Positions 52,156-62,773 of a stretch of 64,000 nucleotides of DNA are shown piece by piece. Under the pieces are notes generated by a model, which did no database searches, was not told the origin of the DNA, and saw only the letters and a program-made list of their open reading frames with translations. Within the stretch, counting starts at the first letter, position 1, and each line of letters begins with the position of its first letter. Both the position numbers and the translations under genes were made by a program. Source of the DNA: Fereydounia khargensis (taxonomy: Eukaryota > Basidiomycota > Ustilaginomycetes > Urocystidales > Fereydouniaceae); assembly GCA_026413255.1 (NCBI GenBank), contig JAOCZO010000011.1:1-64000 (forward strand), given 5' to 3'.

Positions 52156-54273
52156 ATGAAGTGCACCAACTGTGGCTCGCTTGCCATCGACTATGCCGAC
52201 AATCAGGCTGTCTGTTCGCAATGTGGTGTGGTACTCGAAGAGTCGCAGATCGTCAGCGACATCACCTTTGGCGAAAACTCTGCCGGAGGTGCTGTCGTGC
52301 AGGGCAGCATGATTGCTGCCGACCAGAGCAGGGCACGAGTATCCGGTCCCGGCGGCTTCCGCGGCGGCTACGTCAGCGAGTCAAGAGAGGTCACCATTGC
52401 AACCGCCCGAGGTGCCATCAACAACATGGCAACCGCCCTTCGCGTACCCACCCACGTTGCCGACAGGGCGCTTCGCTTCTTCACACTCGCACTCGATGGT
52501 GGTGCTGCCGCTGCCTCCGGACAAGAACCCAAGAACTACGTTCTCGGAAGAAAGGCAGAGTACACCACCGCGAGCTGTCTCTACGTTGCCTGCAGAATGG
52601 AAAAGACCACCCACATGCTCATCGACTTTGCCGATGCTATTCAGGTCAACGTGTTCATCCTTGGCCGCTCCTATCTCAAGCTTGTGCGCGTACTCAACCT
52701 GCGCATCCCCCTGATTGATCCATCCATCTACATTTCACGCTTCGCTGCACTGCTAGACTTTGGCGACGAGACACAACGAGTCGCCTACGATGCTTCCCGA
52801 CTCGTCAGCCGTTTCCAAAAGGACTGGATCACCGAGGGACGCCGTCCAGCCGGTATCTGTGGAGCGTGTCTGCTGCTCGCCGCCCGCATGAACCACTTTC
52901 GCCGCTCCATCAGCGAGGTGATCCAAGTCGTCAAGATTGCCGACGTCACGCTCCGCAACCGACTCGAAGATTTCAAGAAGACGCCCAGTGGTCAGCTTAC
53001 CGTGCAAGACTTTCGCGCTGTCTGGCTCGAAGAGGAGATGGCGCCCCCATCATTCTCTCGAGCTCGCGAACCCATGAAGCAGAAGAAGCGCAAGGCGAAA
53101 AAGAAGATCAAGACCGATGTGGATGTCGAGAATGGCGCTGAGGCCGACATTGAGGCTGAAGCGCCAGTCGATGCGCCTCCTGAACCGGAAGCGGATGCAG
53201 ATGGCGAGGGCGAGCAAGAAGAGGAGGTGCCCATCGACCCTGCACTCGAGAGCCTTGTCGATCAGGCGGCTGAGGATGAGATCAACGCGTATCTGCAAGA
53301 GGGCATCGCACGAGAGCTGGACAAGACGCTCCAGGCGCAAGAAGCAGCTCGCATCGAGCGTGCCCGCCAAGGCCGTGTCGGCGGCGCTGCTGATGTACCT
53401 GCCTCCGACTCTGGGGAGCTTGTGATCCCAGATGCGCAGGACGAGGTGGATCAGCAGAACGGACTCAAGCTACCGCTCAAGGTGAGCCAGACGCAAAAGC
53501 TGCTGCCTCTTGGTGGACTCGGCATGGACTTTGAAGAGGCCGTGAATGGAACTTCTGCCAATGGCGGCGAACCGGAAGACCGCGGCGAGGGCCCGAGCCA
53601 CCAAGAGGCGGGAGAGGTGCGAGTGAAGAAGCATGGCAGCGAGCCACCGACGGACGAGCTGACGGGACTGGACGAGGAGGAGCTCGACCGTTTCATCTTG
53701 ACGCCGGACGAGGTGCGGATCAAGGAGCGTGTCTGGATGGAGTTTAACAAGGACTGGCTCGAGGCGACGCTCAAGAAGCAGCTCAAGCTCGAGCACGACC
53801 AGAAGAACGGTGTGCCCATCCGGGAGCCGTACAAGCGCAAGAAGCCGAAAGCTCCACGGGACGCCTCGACGGCGATGCACAACTCGGCTGCCGAGTCGGC
53901 CAAGATGATGTTCAAGCAGAAGCAATTTTCGAAAAAGATCAACTACGACGCACTTAACAGTCTGTTCCCCGGTGCAAGCAGCAAGATGGCGGGCAAGAAA
54001 CGCGCCAAGGGCAAGCGCGGGCGTCAGATGAGCAGCGACGAGGACGAGGACGATGATGACGACGAAGACGAGGAGGAGCAGCAGCGGGCTGCGGCGAAGA
54101 AGAAAGGAAAGCGACAGCAGCAGCAGGTACCCGCCACTTCTGGAGGCGAGAGCACAGCCGACCCGGGCACGGAAATCGAGGACGAGGACGCACAGATCCT
54201 GCCCTACCAGGCTGCAGAGCAGGCTGACAACTCGTACTCTGACGATGACGCGGGCGATGACTATTGGGATTAA
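52156..54273 (+). CDS. BRF1: TFIIIB subunit BRF1 (RNA polymerase III initiation factor)
   Basis: It recruits RNA polymerase III to tRNA and 5S genes together with TBP and Bdp1. One exon gives 705 residues. An N-terminal zinc ribbon has C3, C6, C21 and C24 (MKCTNCG, CSQCG). Two TFIIB-like cyclin repeats follow: KAEYTTASCLYVACRMEKTT, ILGRSYLKLVRVLNLRIPLI, then RRPAGICGACLLLAARMNHF and RRSISEVIQVVKIADVTLRN. The Brf1-specific TBP-binding region lies near 511-600 (FILTPDEVRIKERVWMEFNK, INYDALNSLFPGASSKM). The tail is Asp/Glu- and Lys-rich and ends in an acidic segment. The start has a good context (CACAATG) after a CACC repeat. Confidence 0.95.
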   Translation: MKCTNCGSLAIDYADNQAVCSQCGVVLEESQIVSDITFGENSAGGAVVQGSMIAADQSRARVSGPGGFRGGYVSESREVTIATARGAINNMATALRVPTHVADRALRFFTLALDGGAAAASGQEPKNYVLGRKAEYTTASCLYVACRMEKTTHMLIDFADAIQVNVFILGRSYLKLVRVLNLRIPLIDPSIYISRFAALLDFGDETQRVAYDASRLVSRFQKDWITEGRRPAGICGACLLLAARMNHFRRSISEVIQVVKIADVTLRNRLEDFKKTPSGQLTVQDFRAVWLEEEMAPPSFSRAREPMKQKKRKAKKKIKTDVDVENGAEADIEAEAPVDAPPEPEADADGEGEQEEEVPIDPALESLVDQAAEDEINAYLQEGIARELDKTLQAQEAARIERARQGRVGGAADVPASDSGELVIPDAQDEVDQQNGLKLPLKVSQTQKLLPLGGLGMDFEEAVNGTSANGGEPEDRGEGPSHQEAGEVRVKKHGSEPPTDELTGLDEEELDRFILTPDEVRIKERVWMEFNKDWLEATLKKQLKLEHDQKNGVPIREPYKRKKPKAPRDASTAMHNSAAESAKMMFKQKQFSKKINYDALNSLFPGASSKMAGKKRAKGKRGRQMSSDEDEDDDDDEDEEEQQRAAAKKKGKRQQQQVPATSGGESTADPGTEIEDEDAQILPYQAAEQADNSYSDDDAGDDYWD

Positions 54274-54496
54274 TAACTGCGCTTGGACTCAGCGGACGAG
54301 TCGCAGCTCAGCCACTGGCCCCCTCCCCATGTACAGTACTGTATTCTACCACACGCAACTACCGTATACCACGAACCATGACCATTTGCGCCACCGCCAC
54401 CAAGATGTTGCACGATCCCTCGTGTGGAAAGTTTGAGGAACACCGACACGGGCAGACGTGTACGTACAGCCTTTCCTGTCCTGGAGGAGCGCCACA

Positions 54497-54832
54497 ATGA
54501 GACTGAGCGGGAGCCGGGCGGAATGTGTAGGGAGTGAAGGGGTGTGGAGACTAGCGTGTCGACCGGACGCCTACGTCCACGGAGCGGGGCGACTCATGGT
54601 GCTTACGCAGTCACCCGCGGATTCCGATGCGGGGTGGGTGGTAGACGCGGTGTCGACGCCGCTCGACATGAGGCAGAAAGTCGTCTACCGCGCCCACCGC
54701 ATCTGTCTGGCGAGCAACGAGCACCTCTCCCTCCCTGGAACGTGGGACCTCGTTCCCGCTGGCTGTGATAATGCGGCCTGTCACTTTTGGTACGTCCCCC
54801 TATCCGCTCTCACCGTGCTGCACAAGTGCTGA
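54497..54832 (+). CDS. hypothetical 111-residue ORF downstream of BRF1
   Basis: An ATG in a good context (CACAATGA) opens 111 codons. The central part GRLMVLTQSPADSDAGWVVD and the later HRICLASNEHLSLPGTWDLV have protein-like composition rather than the low complexity typical of spacer frames here. I recognise no domain, and there is no signal peptide. It could be a small gene, an eroded gene fragment, or chance in the 800-bp convergent spacer between BRF1 and the poly(A) polymerase gene. Palindrome-family elements flank it at 54331 and 54836. Confidence 0.25.
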   Translation: MRLSGSRAECVGSEGVWRLACRPDAYVHGAGRLMVLTQSPADSDAGWVVDAVSTPLDMRQKVVYRAHRICLASNEHLSLPGTWDLVPAGCDNAACHFWYVPLSALTVLHKC

Positions 54833-55076
54833 TGCGAGTACTGTACTGCACTGTACTGGACTCGAAAGGCTGAGAGATAAAGAGGGCAACGGGTACCTCG
54901 AACCGAATACCGCGGACGTCATCCCTCCCGTAAGTACGACGTTCTGAGACGAGGTACAGTCTCGTATTGACACCAAAAGTCTGTAATACGCTCTAGTATC
55001 CACTCCATCTCACCACAGCTCCAAAACACACATGGACACTGTTACCCATCTGATCATTACGTTGCACTACATCACC

Positions 55077-57088
55077 TCACTGCGTCGACGCAGCCGCAGC
55101 CGGCACCGCGCCGCCCGTCGCGATCCTGAAGTTCTCCACCTCCGCCGCCGCCGTCTCCGGCTGGAGCGGTAACGCCGTATCTACCGCCTTGCGCTTCTTG
55201 GTGGGCGACGCATCCGCATTCGCCTTGTTTCGCTTCTTGGACGACGGACGAGGCGCGTCGCCGTCAAACACGTACGCAGGGAGCTGGGAACACTTGATGT
55301 AGCGCACAATGATACCCATACTCGACTCGTCGTACTGCTCCCACTGCTTGACTTTTTGCGTAAACTCGTTGGTAGGGTATGAAATGTCGAGCTTGCGTGG
55401 ACCCGCGGCTGCGCCCGCGGCAGACTTGTCGCGCGGCTCGATGCTGAGGCCAATGTAGAAGGTGGTCGTGTAGATCATTCGGTGCCCCTGCGCTTCTTTG
55501 CCCTCCTTCTCCTTCTCGGCCTGCTCGACTGCCTCTGTGCCCTCGGGCAGCTTTTCCAGCTTTGTGCGGTTGGCCACTTCCTCTGGGATGTCGCCCGTGG
55601 CTACCGCACGCACCTCGTTGTCGTTCCTGCACTCGCTCACCTGGTCAAAGCCCTTGATGAACGGATGGGCACACAAGAGCGTGGGGACCAGCTCGAGCTT
55701 CATGACGAGCTGTCGCACTTTACTCTCTACTGTGCCGTGCCACTTGAGTTGCAGATCCGCACTACCTGACGACGCAATCACCTGGAGGTAGTACTTGTAC
55801 TTGTGGAAAAAGTCGTGCTTGGCAAACAGCTCGTTCCACTCGGCCTTGCCAATCATGACGCGGTCCACCACCTCGGCGGCTCGCTTGAACTCTTGCGTCA
55901 TGACGGACTGTGTGGATTGTGTCACGTTGTGGGTGGAGCACATGGATGGGTAGGCTGGTGTGATGATGGGCATGCGGTGGAGTCGGTCGGAGGGGTAGAG
56001 CTGGATGGTACCGAGTTGATTGCATGGCGTTAGGAACAGGTCAAGGCAAGCATAATAGAGGATAGGACTGGTCCGACTCACCTTGGGGTTCCACACGCGG
56101 ACAGCGAGCGGGCCTTCGTCAATCTGCTTGAGCAGCACGGGCTGGGGCCAGTTCCACTGGTACATGATGATAAAGAAACGGGAGATGATCGCACCCGCGG
56201 CTTCGTTCGGATAGAGCTGGCAGATACGGGCAACCAACATGGCCCAGGCGACACCACCGAGAAAGCCCATCACGTTTGAATAGACGGCGCGTCTTTGGGC
56301 CCAGAGCTTGATGCAGCGAAGGGCCATGCGAAAGACGTGAATGTTGGGTACGAGTTGGAGGATTCCATCTGTGACTCGAGAGCCTAATGGGGGAGAGCAA
56401 GTGTCAGTATTGGTGAACGTCAAACGTTTGCTCGCTGCTTGGTTCATGGGTCGGGTCAGGCCAGCTTACCTCCAAGACTGCGGACGTCGCGGTCGTCGAG
56501 GTTCTTGAGGAGGTTGTCGTCTTCGAGGGTGAGAGTATCTTCAACACGGGGCAGTGCGAGACGAGCAAAGGTAAAGTCGATTGATACGCCCATAAACTTG
56601 AGCTTAATGACAGGAACAAAGGCATCAGGAACGGGTGCGACCTCAGAGGCCTCCTCCCTGGCCCTGAGCATGTCTACAAAGATGGAGAAAAAGTCTTCAC
56701 GCTGAATGTGCTTGGGTACGACGCAGAGAGTGTCAATGTCCGAGCCGGGACCATGCACACCGAGGCGGTAGGAACCGAATGTGAAGATCTTGCCGCCTGA
56801 GGCACGAGATATGGCCTCGGAGAGACCGTGCTTGAGCGAGGCGCGGTAGACAAAGTCCTTGACCATGGCATCGAGCTTGCCGAGAATGACCTCGCGGACT
56901 TTGCTCTCCTCGTCCGACTCGAATACCTTCTGGAGCTGGAGCTCGGCAACAAGGGTCCTGGTGACCTCGATCTCTCGCTGGCTGGGGCCGTTGGTGGCGA
57001 TGGGAGGAGTGACGCCGAGCATGCGGGTGGGGCCACCACCGAGGGCGCCTTCGACGAGGTTGGAGGGAGCAGAAGGAGGAGCAGCCAT
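55077..57088 (-). CDS. PAP1: poly(A) polymerase
   Basis: It adds the poly(A) tail to pre-mRNA in the nucleus, with the cleavage/polyadenylation factor. Three exons (57088-56470, 56383-56082, 56000-55077) give 614 residues. The nucleotidyltransferase core has FTFGSYRLGVHGPGSDIDTL (D117, D119) and VSIDFTFARLALP (D171), the catalytic Asp triad. The central domain has LVPNIHVFRMALRCIKLWAQ and NVMGFLGGVAWAMLVARICQ. The exon 2/3 join restores WNPKLYPSDRLHRMPIITPA and YPSMCSTHNVTQST, hallmarks of the family. The RNA-binding C-terminal domain ends with a Lys-rich segment (PSSKKRNKANADASPTKKRK) that is a likely nuclear localisation signal. Confidence 0.96.
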
Positions 57089-57618
57089 GGTTCGGTGGTG
57101 TATGTGTGTGTATGTGGGTGCTGCGCAGTCGCCGTGGCGTTTGTGTGTGATCTAGAGATGGTCGGAGGGAAGGCGTGCGCGATGGGTGGAGCTGCTGGTC
57201 CCTGTCGGCGAGTGCGAGGTTGCAGCCTTCAGCCTTCAGCCTTCAGCCTGCCTACCTTGAAAGAGTGAGCGAAAGAGAGGCAAGGCACAAAGGAAGAGTA
57301 AGAGTGGGAGTGTTGGTGGAAGCGGTACGAACAGACGAGCAGCTGGCAGACTCTGACCGTGTTGTGGAGGCCAAAGCGAAAGCGAAACGCGCAGTCCACT
57401 ATTGTACAGTACAGTACCGTACGGTAGCATTTCATTTCGAATTTACAGTAATTCATCGTGATCGGCTTGAATCTTGACCGGAGGGTGCGCGTGCGAGCAC
57501 GCTGATCCATGGACCGGAGAGTGCGCGCGCGAACATCCTTCAACTGCTAACCCCTGCCAACTCTCATTCGCGTTCGCTATGCAACGCCATGTTGTACCGT
57601 ACTTGTCCAAGACATTCT
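57089..57618. other. intergenic with 7-bp repeat and palindrome element
   Basis: About 530 bp. CAGCCTT heptamers repeat at 57224-57249, and palindrome-family sequence lies at 57403-57425 and near 57590. No gene was seen. Confidence 0.55.
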
Positions 57619-60335
57619 CTAGCTACTGTAAAAGAACTCCGAATGCACCATTAGCACGTCGTCGTCCTTGTCTCCGTCAGCCGTGTCGCTACTGTCCACA
57701 ACCATGTCCACCACCAATCTCCCTGTCCCTCGCTCTTCCTCTCGTCCGAGCTCCGTGGCCACCAGCGCATCCAACAGTCCTTGTCCAAGCTGTCTCGCCA
57801 GCGGCACTGCGACAGCATTGCCAATCTGACGGTGCGCGCCTTTCAGCCCCGTAGCATCCACAGCAAAATGAACGCTGTCGGGAAAGCCTTGAGACCGTGC
57901 GTGCTCGCGCATCGTGAGCACCCTGTGCTGAGACGGATGCAGCACTCGGCCATCCTTGCTAGTCGGACTGATCTCAGTGAGCGCTACGGAGAAGGCGTCG
58001 TCAAATGAAAGTCGCTCAAACATCCGTACGCAGTAGTCATAGCTATCCCGTAGGGCCAGCTTTGGCTTCCTTTTCATCCAGATTGTGTAGTCTGCTCCTG
58101 CAACCAGTGGAACGCTTGTCACTCGCTCCACCGTAAGAGCCGAAAAGAGCTGTGTTTGATGCTGCACGGCACGTGGTGATAACCATCGCACTGTTTGCTG
58201 GAACCGAGTTTTGGGCTTTGTCGCGTACTCTTGTGAGCGCCAACCAACGCCTCCGTCGCCGTCCTCATCCTTCACATGATATACAGGGATATTGGCAGCC
58301 AATCGTTCCGCCCGTGCCTGCCATTCCTCTCTTGTCTCCTCGTACACCCGATGGGGATTGCGCCAGTCGAAGCGTGGCAAGTCGCTGATTGCATCGCCAA
58401 TGGTGATGGCCGGCAAGGGAGCAGATCTAGGCCAATCCGGGCCCGATCGGTGTTCAGCCCCTTGCCTGTCGCGCCAGAGGATGCTCGTCTTTGACTGTCC
58501 AAGAAACACATGTGTAGGTGAAGGAATTGCTGGCAACGGGTTGCCCACCTTGGCTCCCCAGACAATCACTCGGTGCCGAGACTGTGGACACCCGTATGAT
58601 CCCGACTGAACTATGCTGACCGATACTGCATAGTTCATCGACATGAGAGAGAGGAGAAGGAATTTGACATATCCCTTCTCATGTCCTCCAAGCTTGCGCT
58701 GGAGGAAGCCCGTCACGTTCTCAAAGAGGACAAATCGAGGCCGGTAAACGTCCACCCAGCTGACAAAGTTTGCAACCATGAGTGCTCGTCCATCCCTCTG
58801 CCCGCTGTTGCTTGCCTGTCGGTTGAGCCTGCTAAAACCCTGGCACGGTGGTCCACCAACAATCAATTCCACCTTTTCTGATGTTGGCCGAGGAAGACCA
58901 GTCGAGTGGCCAAGCAGCACCCTTTGGAGCATCGGATTTGTGTCCTCCTCCAGCACCAAGGCGTCTGGCTTGTGCAATCGGAATGTCTGCGCGGCTAGCT
59001 TGTTTTTCTCCAAGGCCCAGCGTGTTTTGGCAATACCAGACTGCTCAAGTCCAATGGCGAGTCCTCCAGCTCCCGCAAATATGTCGAGAGTCTTCAACGG
59101 CTTGCTCTGGATCCTTTTCGCAGTGGCTGCTTGCCGCTTTCTCTCCACTGTGCAACTTGCGCAAAGCTTCAGCGCATAGATTGAGCCAAGAGATTTCTTT
59201 ATCTCGTCCTCGTGCACAATGAAAGTGTCCTTCTCGTGGCACTCAAGTCGCAAGAGTCCTGCGTCGACGACCACGTAACACCTGCCGCACAGCATGGAGA
59301 GCTCGGGTGCTCCTGCAAAGTATGTGACTGTCTCCGTCGTCGGAATGAGGAGTCGATCGTCCTTGAATGGCTGCTTTGCCATCTTGCTAGGGTCGTCGTA
59401 ACAAAGTCGCACGTCTTGGGCCTGTCGACGGAAGAAGCGGAGACGAACGCGAACTTTCTGTTCAAGATTGCGCGTGACTCGGTCCACCTGCCAAACGTCG
59501 AAGGGCAGAGTAGGTTGCTCGTTGCTGCCGCTGCCCTGTTGTCGTGGATGGGCATATACAAAGTCACCTTCATGGGCCATCAATGACCCGATTGAGAACC
59601 CTGGCCCATGTGAACCGTCAACGCGCGCGATATATTTGATGCTGGCCTTGCGAGGCTCTGTGGGTATAGGCTCCCCTCGCCAGTCTCGAAAGGAGGAAAA
59701 ACTGAGCCTGGTCTCGTCCCAAAGAAACTTGATGCTCCCCGGATCTTTGAGCTTGTGCGTGAAGCTCCAGAGGGGGACTTGTTCACGAAGTCGAGGCGTG
59801 GCATACAGCTCGCGGGGAGGTGCGACGGATCCAAGATAGGTCGAGGAGGCCTTCACTGCGATCAGTCCACTGGTAAAGAAGGAATGTCAGCATATTGAGG
59901 GTCAGAAGGAAGGGGAAGGAAGGGTGTCACTCACTCGACGTATGGAGCACTCGTAATGTGATGTCCGTAGATTTTCTTGACGATAAAGTGGGTGCCAGTG
60001 CTCTGCGTCTTGAGCACGTCGCCAACAGTGACGCCCGAGAAGGAGCGGACAGTCTGGTTGGAGGGCAGAGTGGCATCGTGATCGATTCGAAGGCTCAACC
60101 ATTGCCATCGATCCCTCGAAGCCAGGTTCAATGTATTCGTTGGCCTTGTTGGCCGAGGGCGTCCGGTACCCTGTCGCGATCCAGTATTGGCGCTGGGTAC
60201 GTAATAGCCTGATCGGACTCCGAACGTCTTGGATAATGTTGTAGCCACACGCTGAGTAACGTAGGCCAGAGCATGGCGCTCTGGTTGTTCCTTCTTCGGC
60301 ACAACCGACGAAGGAGATTGTGACTGAGGAGGCAT
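57619..60335 (-). CDS. DNA (cytosine-5) methyltransferase with BAH domain
   Basis: Two exons (60335-59935 and 59869-57619) give 883 residues. A BAH-like domain spans roughly residues 205-340 (GDFVYAHPR, FDVWQVDRVTRN, KVRVRLRFFRRQAQDVRLCY, LCGRCYVVVDAGLLR). The catalytic domain has motif I TLDIFAGAGGLAIGLEQSG (about 396), motif IV VGGPPCQGFSRLNRQ with the catalytic Cys (about 476), motif VI FENVTGF (about 517), motif VIII QSRHRVIVWG, a target-recognition region, and motif X QIGNAVAVPLARQLG. All key residues look intact. The BAH plus C5-methylase order fits the DIM-2/DNMT1-like group; there is no SNF2 helicase, so it is not DNMT5. A short Cys pair (LCASCTVER) lies between BAH and motif I. Whether it acts de novo or in maintenance cannot be told from sequence. 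Confidence 0.93.
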
Positions 60336-60541
60336 TGATGATGTCGCGATGGTGAAGAGGATGAAATGATGATGGTTGGTTGGTTGGTTGGTTGGTCAGT
60401 CATCTCATCGAGTCGATCGATCGACAATTGCACGGTTCCCTTTGTTCACAAGCGAGATGAGATGCGGAAGACGATTGAAAAAAAGGGTAGTGTTTACTGT
60501 ATTCATTGTGTGCAGTGCCGGGATGGTAGATGACAATACGG
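60336..60541. other. short spacer with GGTT repeat
   Basis: This 206-bp spacer lies between the methyltransferase start and the TRM82 stop and carries a GGTT tetranucleotide run at about 60374-60396. It probably holds both the methyltransferase promoter and the TRM82 terminator. Confidence 0.6.
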
Positions 60542-62425
60542 CTATTGCCCGTCAGATACGCCGAGCATGTTGCGATTCCTCTCGCGCCCCTTGGCGCGCT
60601 TGCCGTCTTGGATGCGCTTGGTCATCTTTTGGTGACGACCACCCTCCTCCTCGTGCGCGTCGGGTCCGATGGTGGGCGCGGCGGTGTTGAGGCGGCCTTT
60701 GCTGCTGCGGCGGGCGAGCATCTCGGCTGCGGTCGGGACCTCGACCTTGGGCCAGTTGCACAGTGCCGAGTACAAGGAGAGGGCGGAAAGCAGGTGCGCC
60801 TCGATCCCTTTGCGTCCCTTGACAGCAGCGGGCAAGCCGGCGTCGGTTTCGGAGAACTGGGATGAAAAGGAAAGAATGTCAGCAAGAGTAAGGAAAACAT
60901 AAAGACTCGGAACAAGCTGACTCACCCTGTCCCCGCTCCAGGTGAGGGCTACAATGTCGCGAGGCTTGCTGTTGTTACTGTCCTGTGGGTGGAACTCGGA
61001 TCGAGTGTCGAGGGTGGCGAGAATGCTGATATCTGGGCTTGATGATCCTTGCTTGAGAGAGAGGCCGAGGATAGGAGCGCCAAGGTCGACTGCTGTGACG
61101 GCGCTCGAGATGTCTCGAGCCTTGTTCTCACTGTCCGCGGGGAGATCCTCGAGCAGGGCGGAAAGAGGAATGTGGAAGAATGCGTTCGAGCCTTCGAGCG
61201 TAAAGAGGAGCCGCTTCTGGCCGTCTGGAGTTTGGAATGGCGAGAGGGAGGTGATAGCCAACGTCGGCTCCGTCTCGGTTGAGTAAAGATGAACGTTTGG
61301 CTCGCTTTCCTTGACAGGCTCGCTAGCATCTGCGCTTTGCGAGGGGGTTGATGAATCATTTTGGCGCTTGCGCTTGGCGGCAGCGCGCTGGTTGCCTTTC
61401 TTACCGCCGGGGTTGTATCCGAGCGACTCGCGTCGCTTCTCCTCGCGCTCTCGTACGAGCACGTACTGGTAGAGAGCCTCGTCGACGAGGTTGATGGAGA
61501 TGCAGGCCTCTGTAGAGGAGAGGGGCTGCTCGGAGGGCCGTCCAGATGTTGCTTCAGGAAGCTTCCAGACACGGAAAGCAGAGCCGCCATCGGCGCTGAT
61601 GAGCTTGGCCTCTTGGGGCAGGACATGAAGAGCGCCGACGAAGCTGTTGGAGCCTAGGAGGAAACGCTCAATGACGTGAGCAGCACGCTTGGGACCCCAG
61701 CGAGAGATGCGGATGTGCTCGTCTCGGTCGGCAGTGATAACGAAGGAGTGGGGCGAGGAAGCGGAGGGCGCGGGAATAAAGTCGACACTGGAGATCATGC
61801 TGACGTGACCGAGGAGAATACGCATGGAAGCGTCGTCGGGGTTGTCCATGTCTTGCTCCTGTTGAGCAGCATGCTCACTGGCGCTGTTTGCGGAGGAAGA
61901 GGCGGCCGGCTGCTCTGAATAAGGAGACGTGAAATCCGCGGCGGGATCGAGGAGGAAGCTGCGCACGTCGCCAAACTTGTCCGTGACGATGAGTTCCTCA
62001 AGAGTATCGCCCGAACGAGGCTCGAGCCATTGGACCGTTGCAGCGCGCTTGGGAAGATGCTTTAGGAGAACCTCTTGTCCTTGAGCGAAGGAAGCTTGAG
62101 GCTGGTCGGGCTGAAGCTTGAAAACGCGGAGAGCCTTGTCGTCGCCAGTAAGGGCGAGGAAGCGATCGGAAGGAGAAAAAGCGGCGAGCCTCGGGAACGA
62201 GATGAGGGACGCATTGGTGATACGAGCTGCGTCGGACTGGTCGGGTTTGGTGGGCTGGGGAACGGTGACGGTGGTGTCGATGGTAGCGACAGTGGTCGGG
62301 GTCACAAGGTGGACGGCGTTGGCGGAGAGGAGGGCATGGGTGTTGGAATGGTGGGCGGATGCGATGAAGTGATAAGGTGGGATGTGGCTCGATGACTGAG
62401 CATCGGCGAGAGAGGCGGAGGCCAT
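60542..62425 (-). CDS. TRM82: tRNA (guanine-N7)-methyltransferase non-catalytic WD40 subunit
   Basis: In yeast Trm82 binds and stabilises the catalytic Trm8 for m7G46 formation in tRNA. Two exons (62425-60926 and 60856-60542) give 604 residues. WD40-type blades are visible: FSPSDRFLALTGDDKALRVF, VTDKFGDVRSFLLDP, ILLGHVSMISSVDFIP and the family hallmark FVITADRDEHIRISRWGPKR followed by IERFLLGSNSFVGALHVLP. A Lys/Arg-rich segment (KKGNQRAAAKRKRQ) and a basic C terminus (KMTKRIQDGKRAKGRERNRN) may bind RNA or direct nuclear import. I start at MASASLADAQ; an in-frame ATG 49 codons upstream (62572) adds a region without family character. Confidence 0.9.
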   Translation of the reverse strand: MASASLADAQSSSHIPPYHFIASAHHSNTHALLSANAVHLVTPTTVATIDTTVTVPQPTKPDQSDAARITNASLISFPRLAAFSPSDRFLALTGDDKALRVFKLQPDQPQASFAQGQEVLLKHLPKRAATVQWLEPRSGDTLEELIVTDKFGDVRSFLLDPAADFTSPYSEQPAASSSANSASEHAAQQEQDMDNPDDASMRILLGHVSMISSVDFIPAPSASSPHSFVITADRDEHIRISRWGPKRAAHVIERFLLGSNSFVGALHVLPQEAKLISADGGSAFRVWKLPEATSGRPSEQPLSSTEACISINLVDEALYQYVLVREREEKRRESLGYNPGGKKGNQRAAAKRKRQNDSSTPSQSADASEPVKESEPNVHLYSTETEPTLAITSLSPFQTPDGQKRLLFTLEGSNAFFHIPLSALLEDLPADSENKARDISSAVTAVDLGAPILGLSLKQGSSSPDISILATLDTRSEFHPQDSNNSKPRDIVALTWSGDRVSQLVPSLYVFLTLADILSFSSQFSETDAGLPAAVKGRKGIEAHLLSALSLYSALCNWPKVEVPTAAEMLARRSSKGRLNTAAPTIGPDAHEEEGGRHQKMTKRIQDGKRAKGRERNRNMLGVSDGQ

Positions 62426-62704
62426 TGTGCGGAAGGAGGGCCTCGCAAAGGATGATGGTGAGCAGAGACCAGAAAGACGGATGGCGACGTCGTCGTTTTT
62501 CCACATTTTGCGTTTCTTCCACTTTTCGCCAGGGTCCACTCTCCTCTCTCGTGCGGCTAACGGAACGTCCATCGAACCGAGGAACCGAGAAAAAAAAACC
62601 CCCTCCCCCAACGCGAGGCAAGCAAGTGATCGGAGGGCGAGAAGGCGCGGCGCGCCTGTGTGCGACGGGTTGAGTCGGGAGGCTGAGCAGGGGCGCAGGG
62701 CAGG

Positions 62705-62773
<69 letters not shown>

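Noticed and set aside
60542-62707. Longer N terminus of TRM82 from codons upstream of 62572
   Set aside because: The upstream part has no ATG at its beginning and no family character; the ATG at 62425 is closer to the WD40 start.
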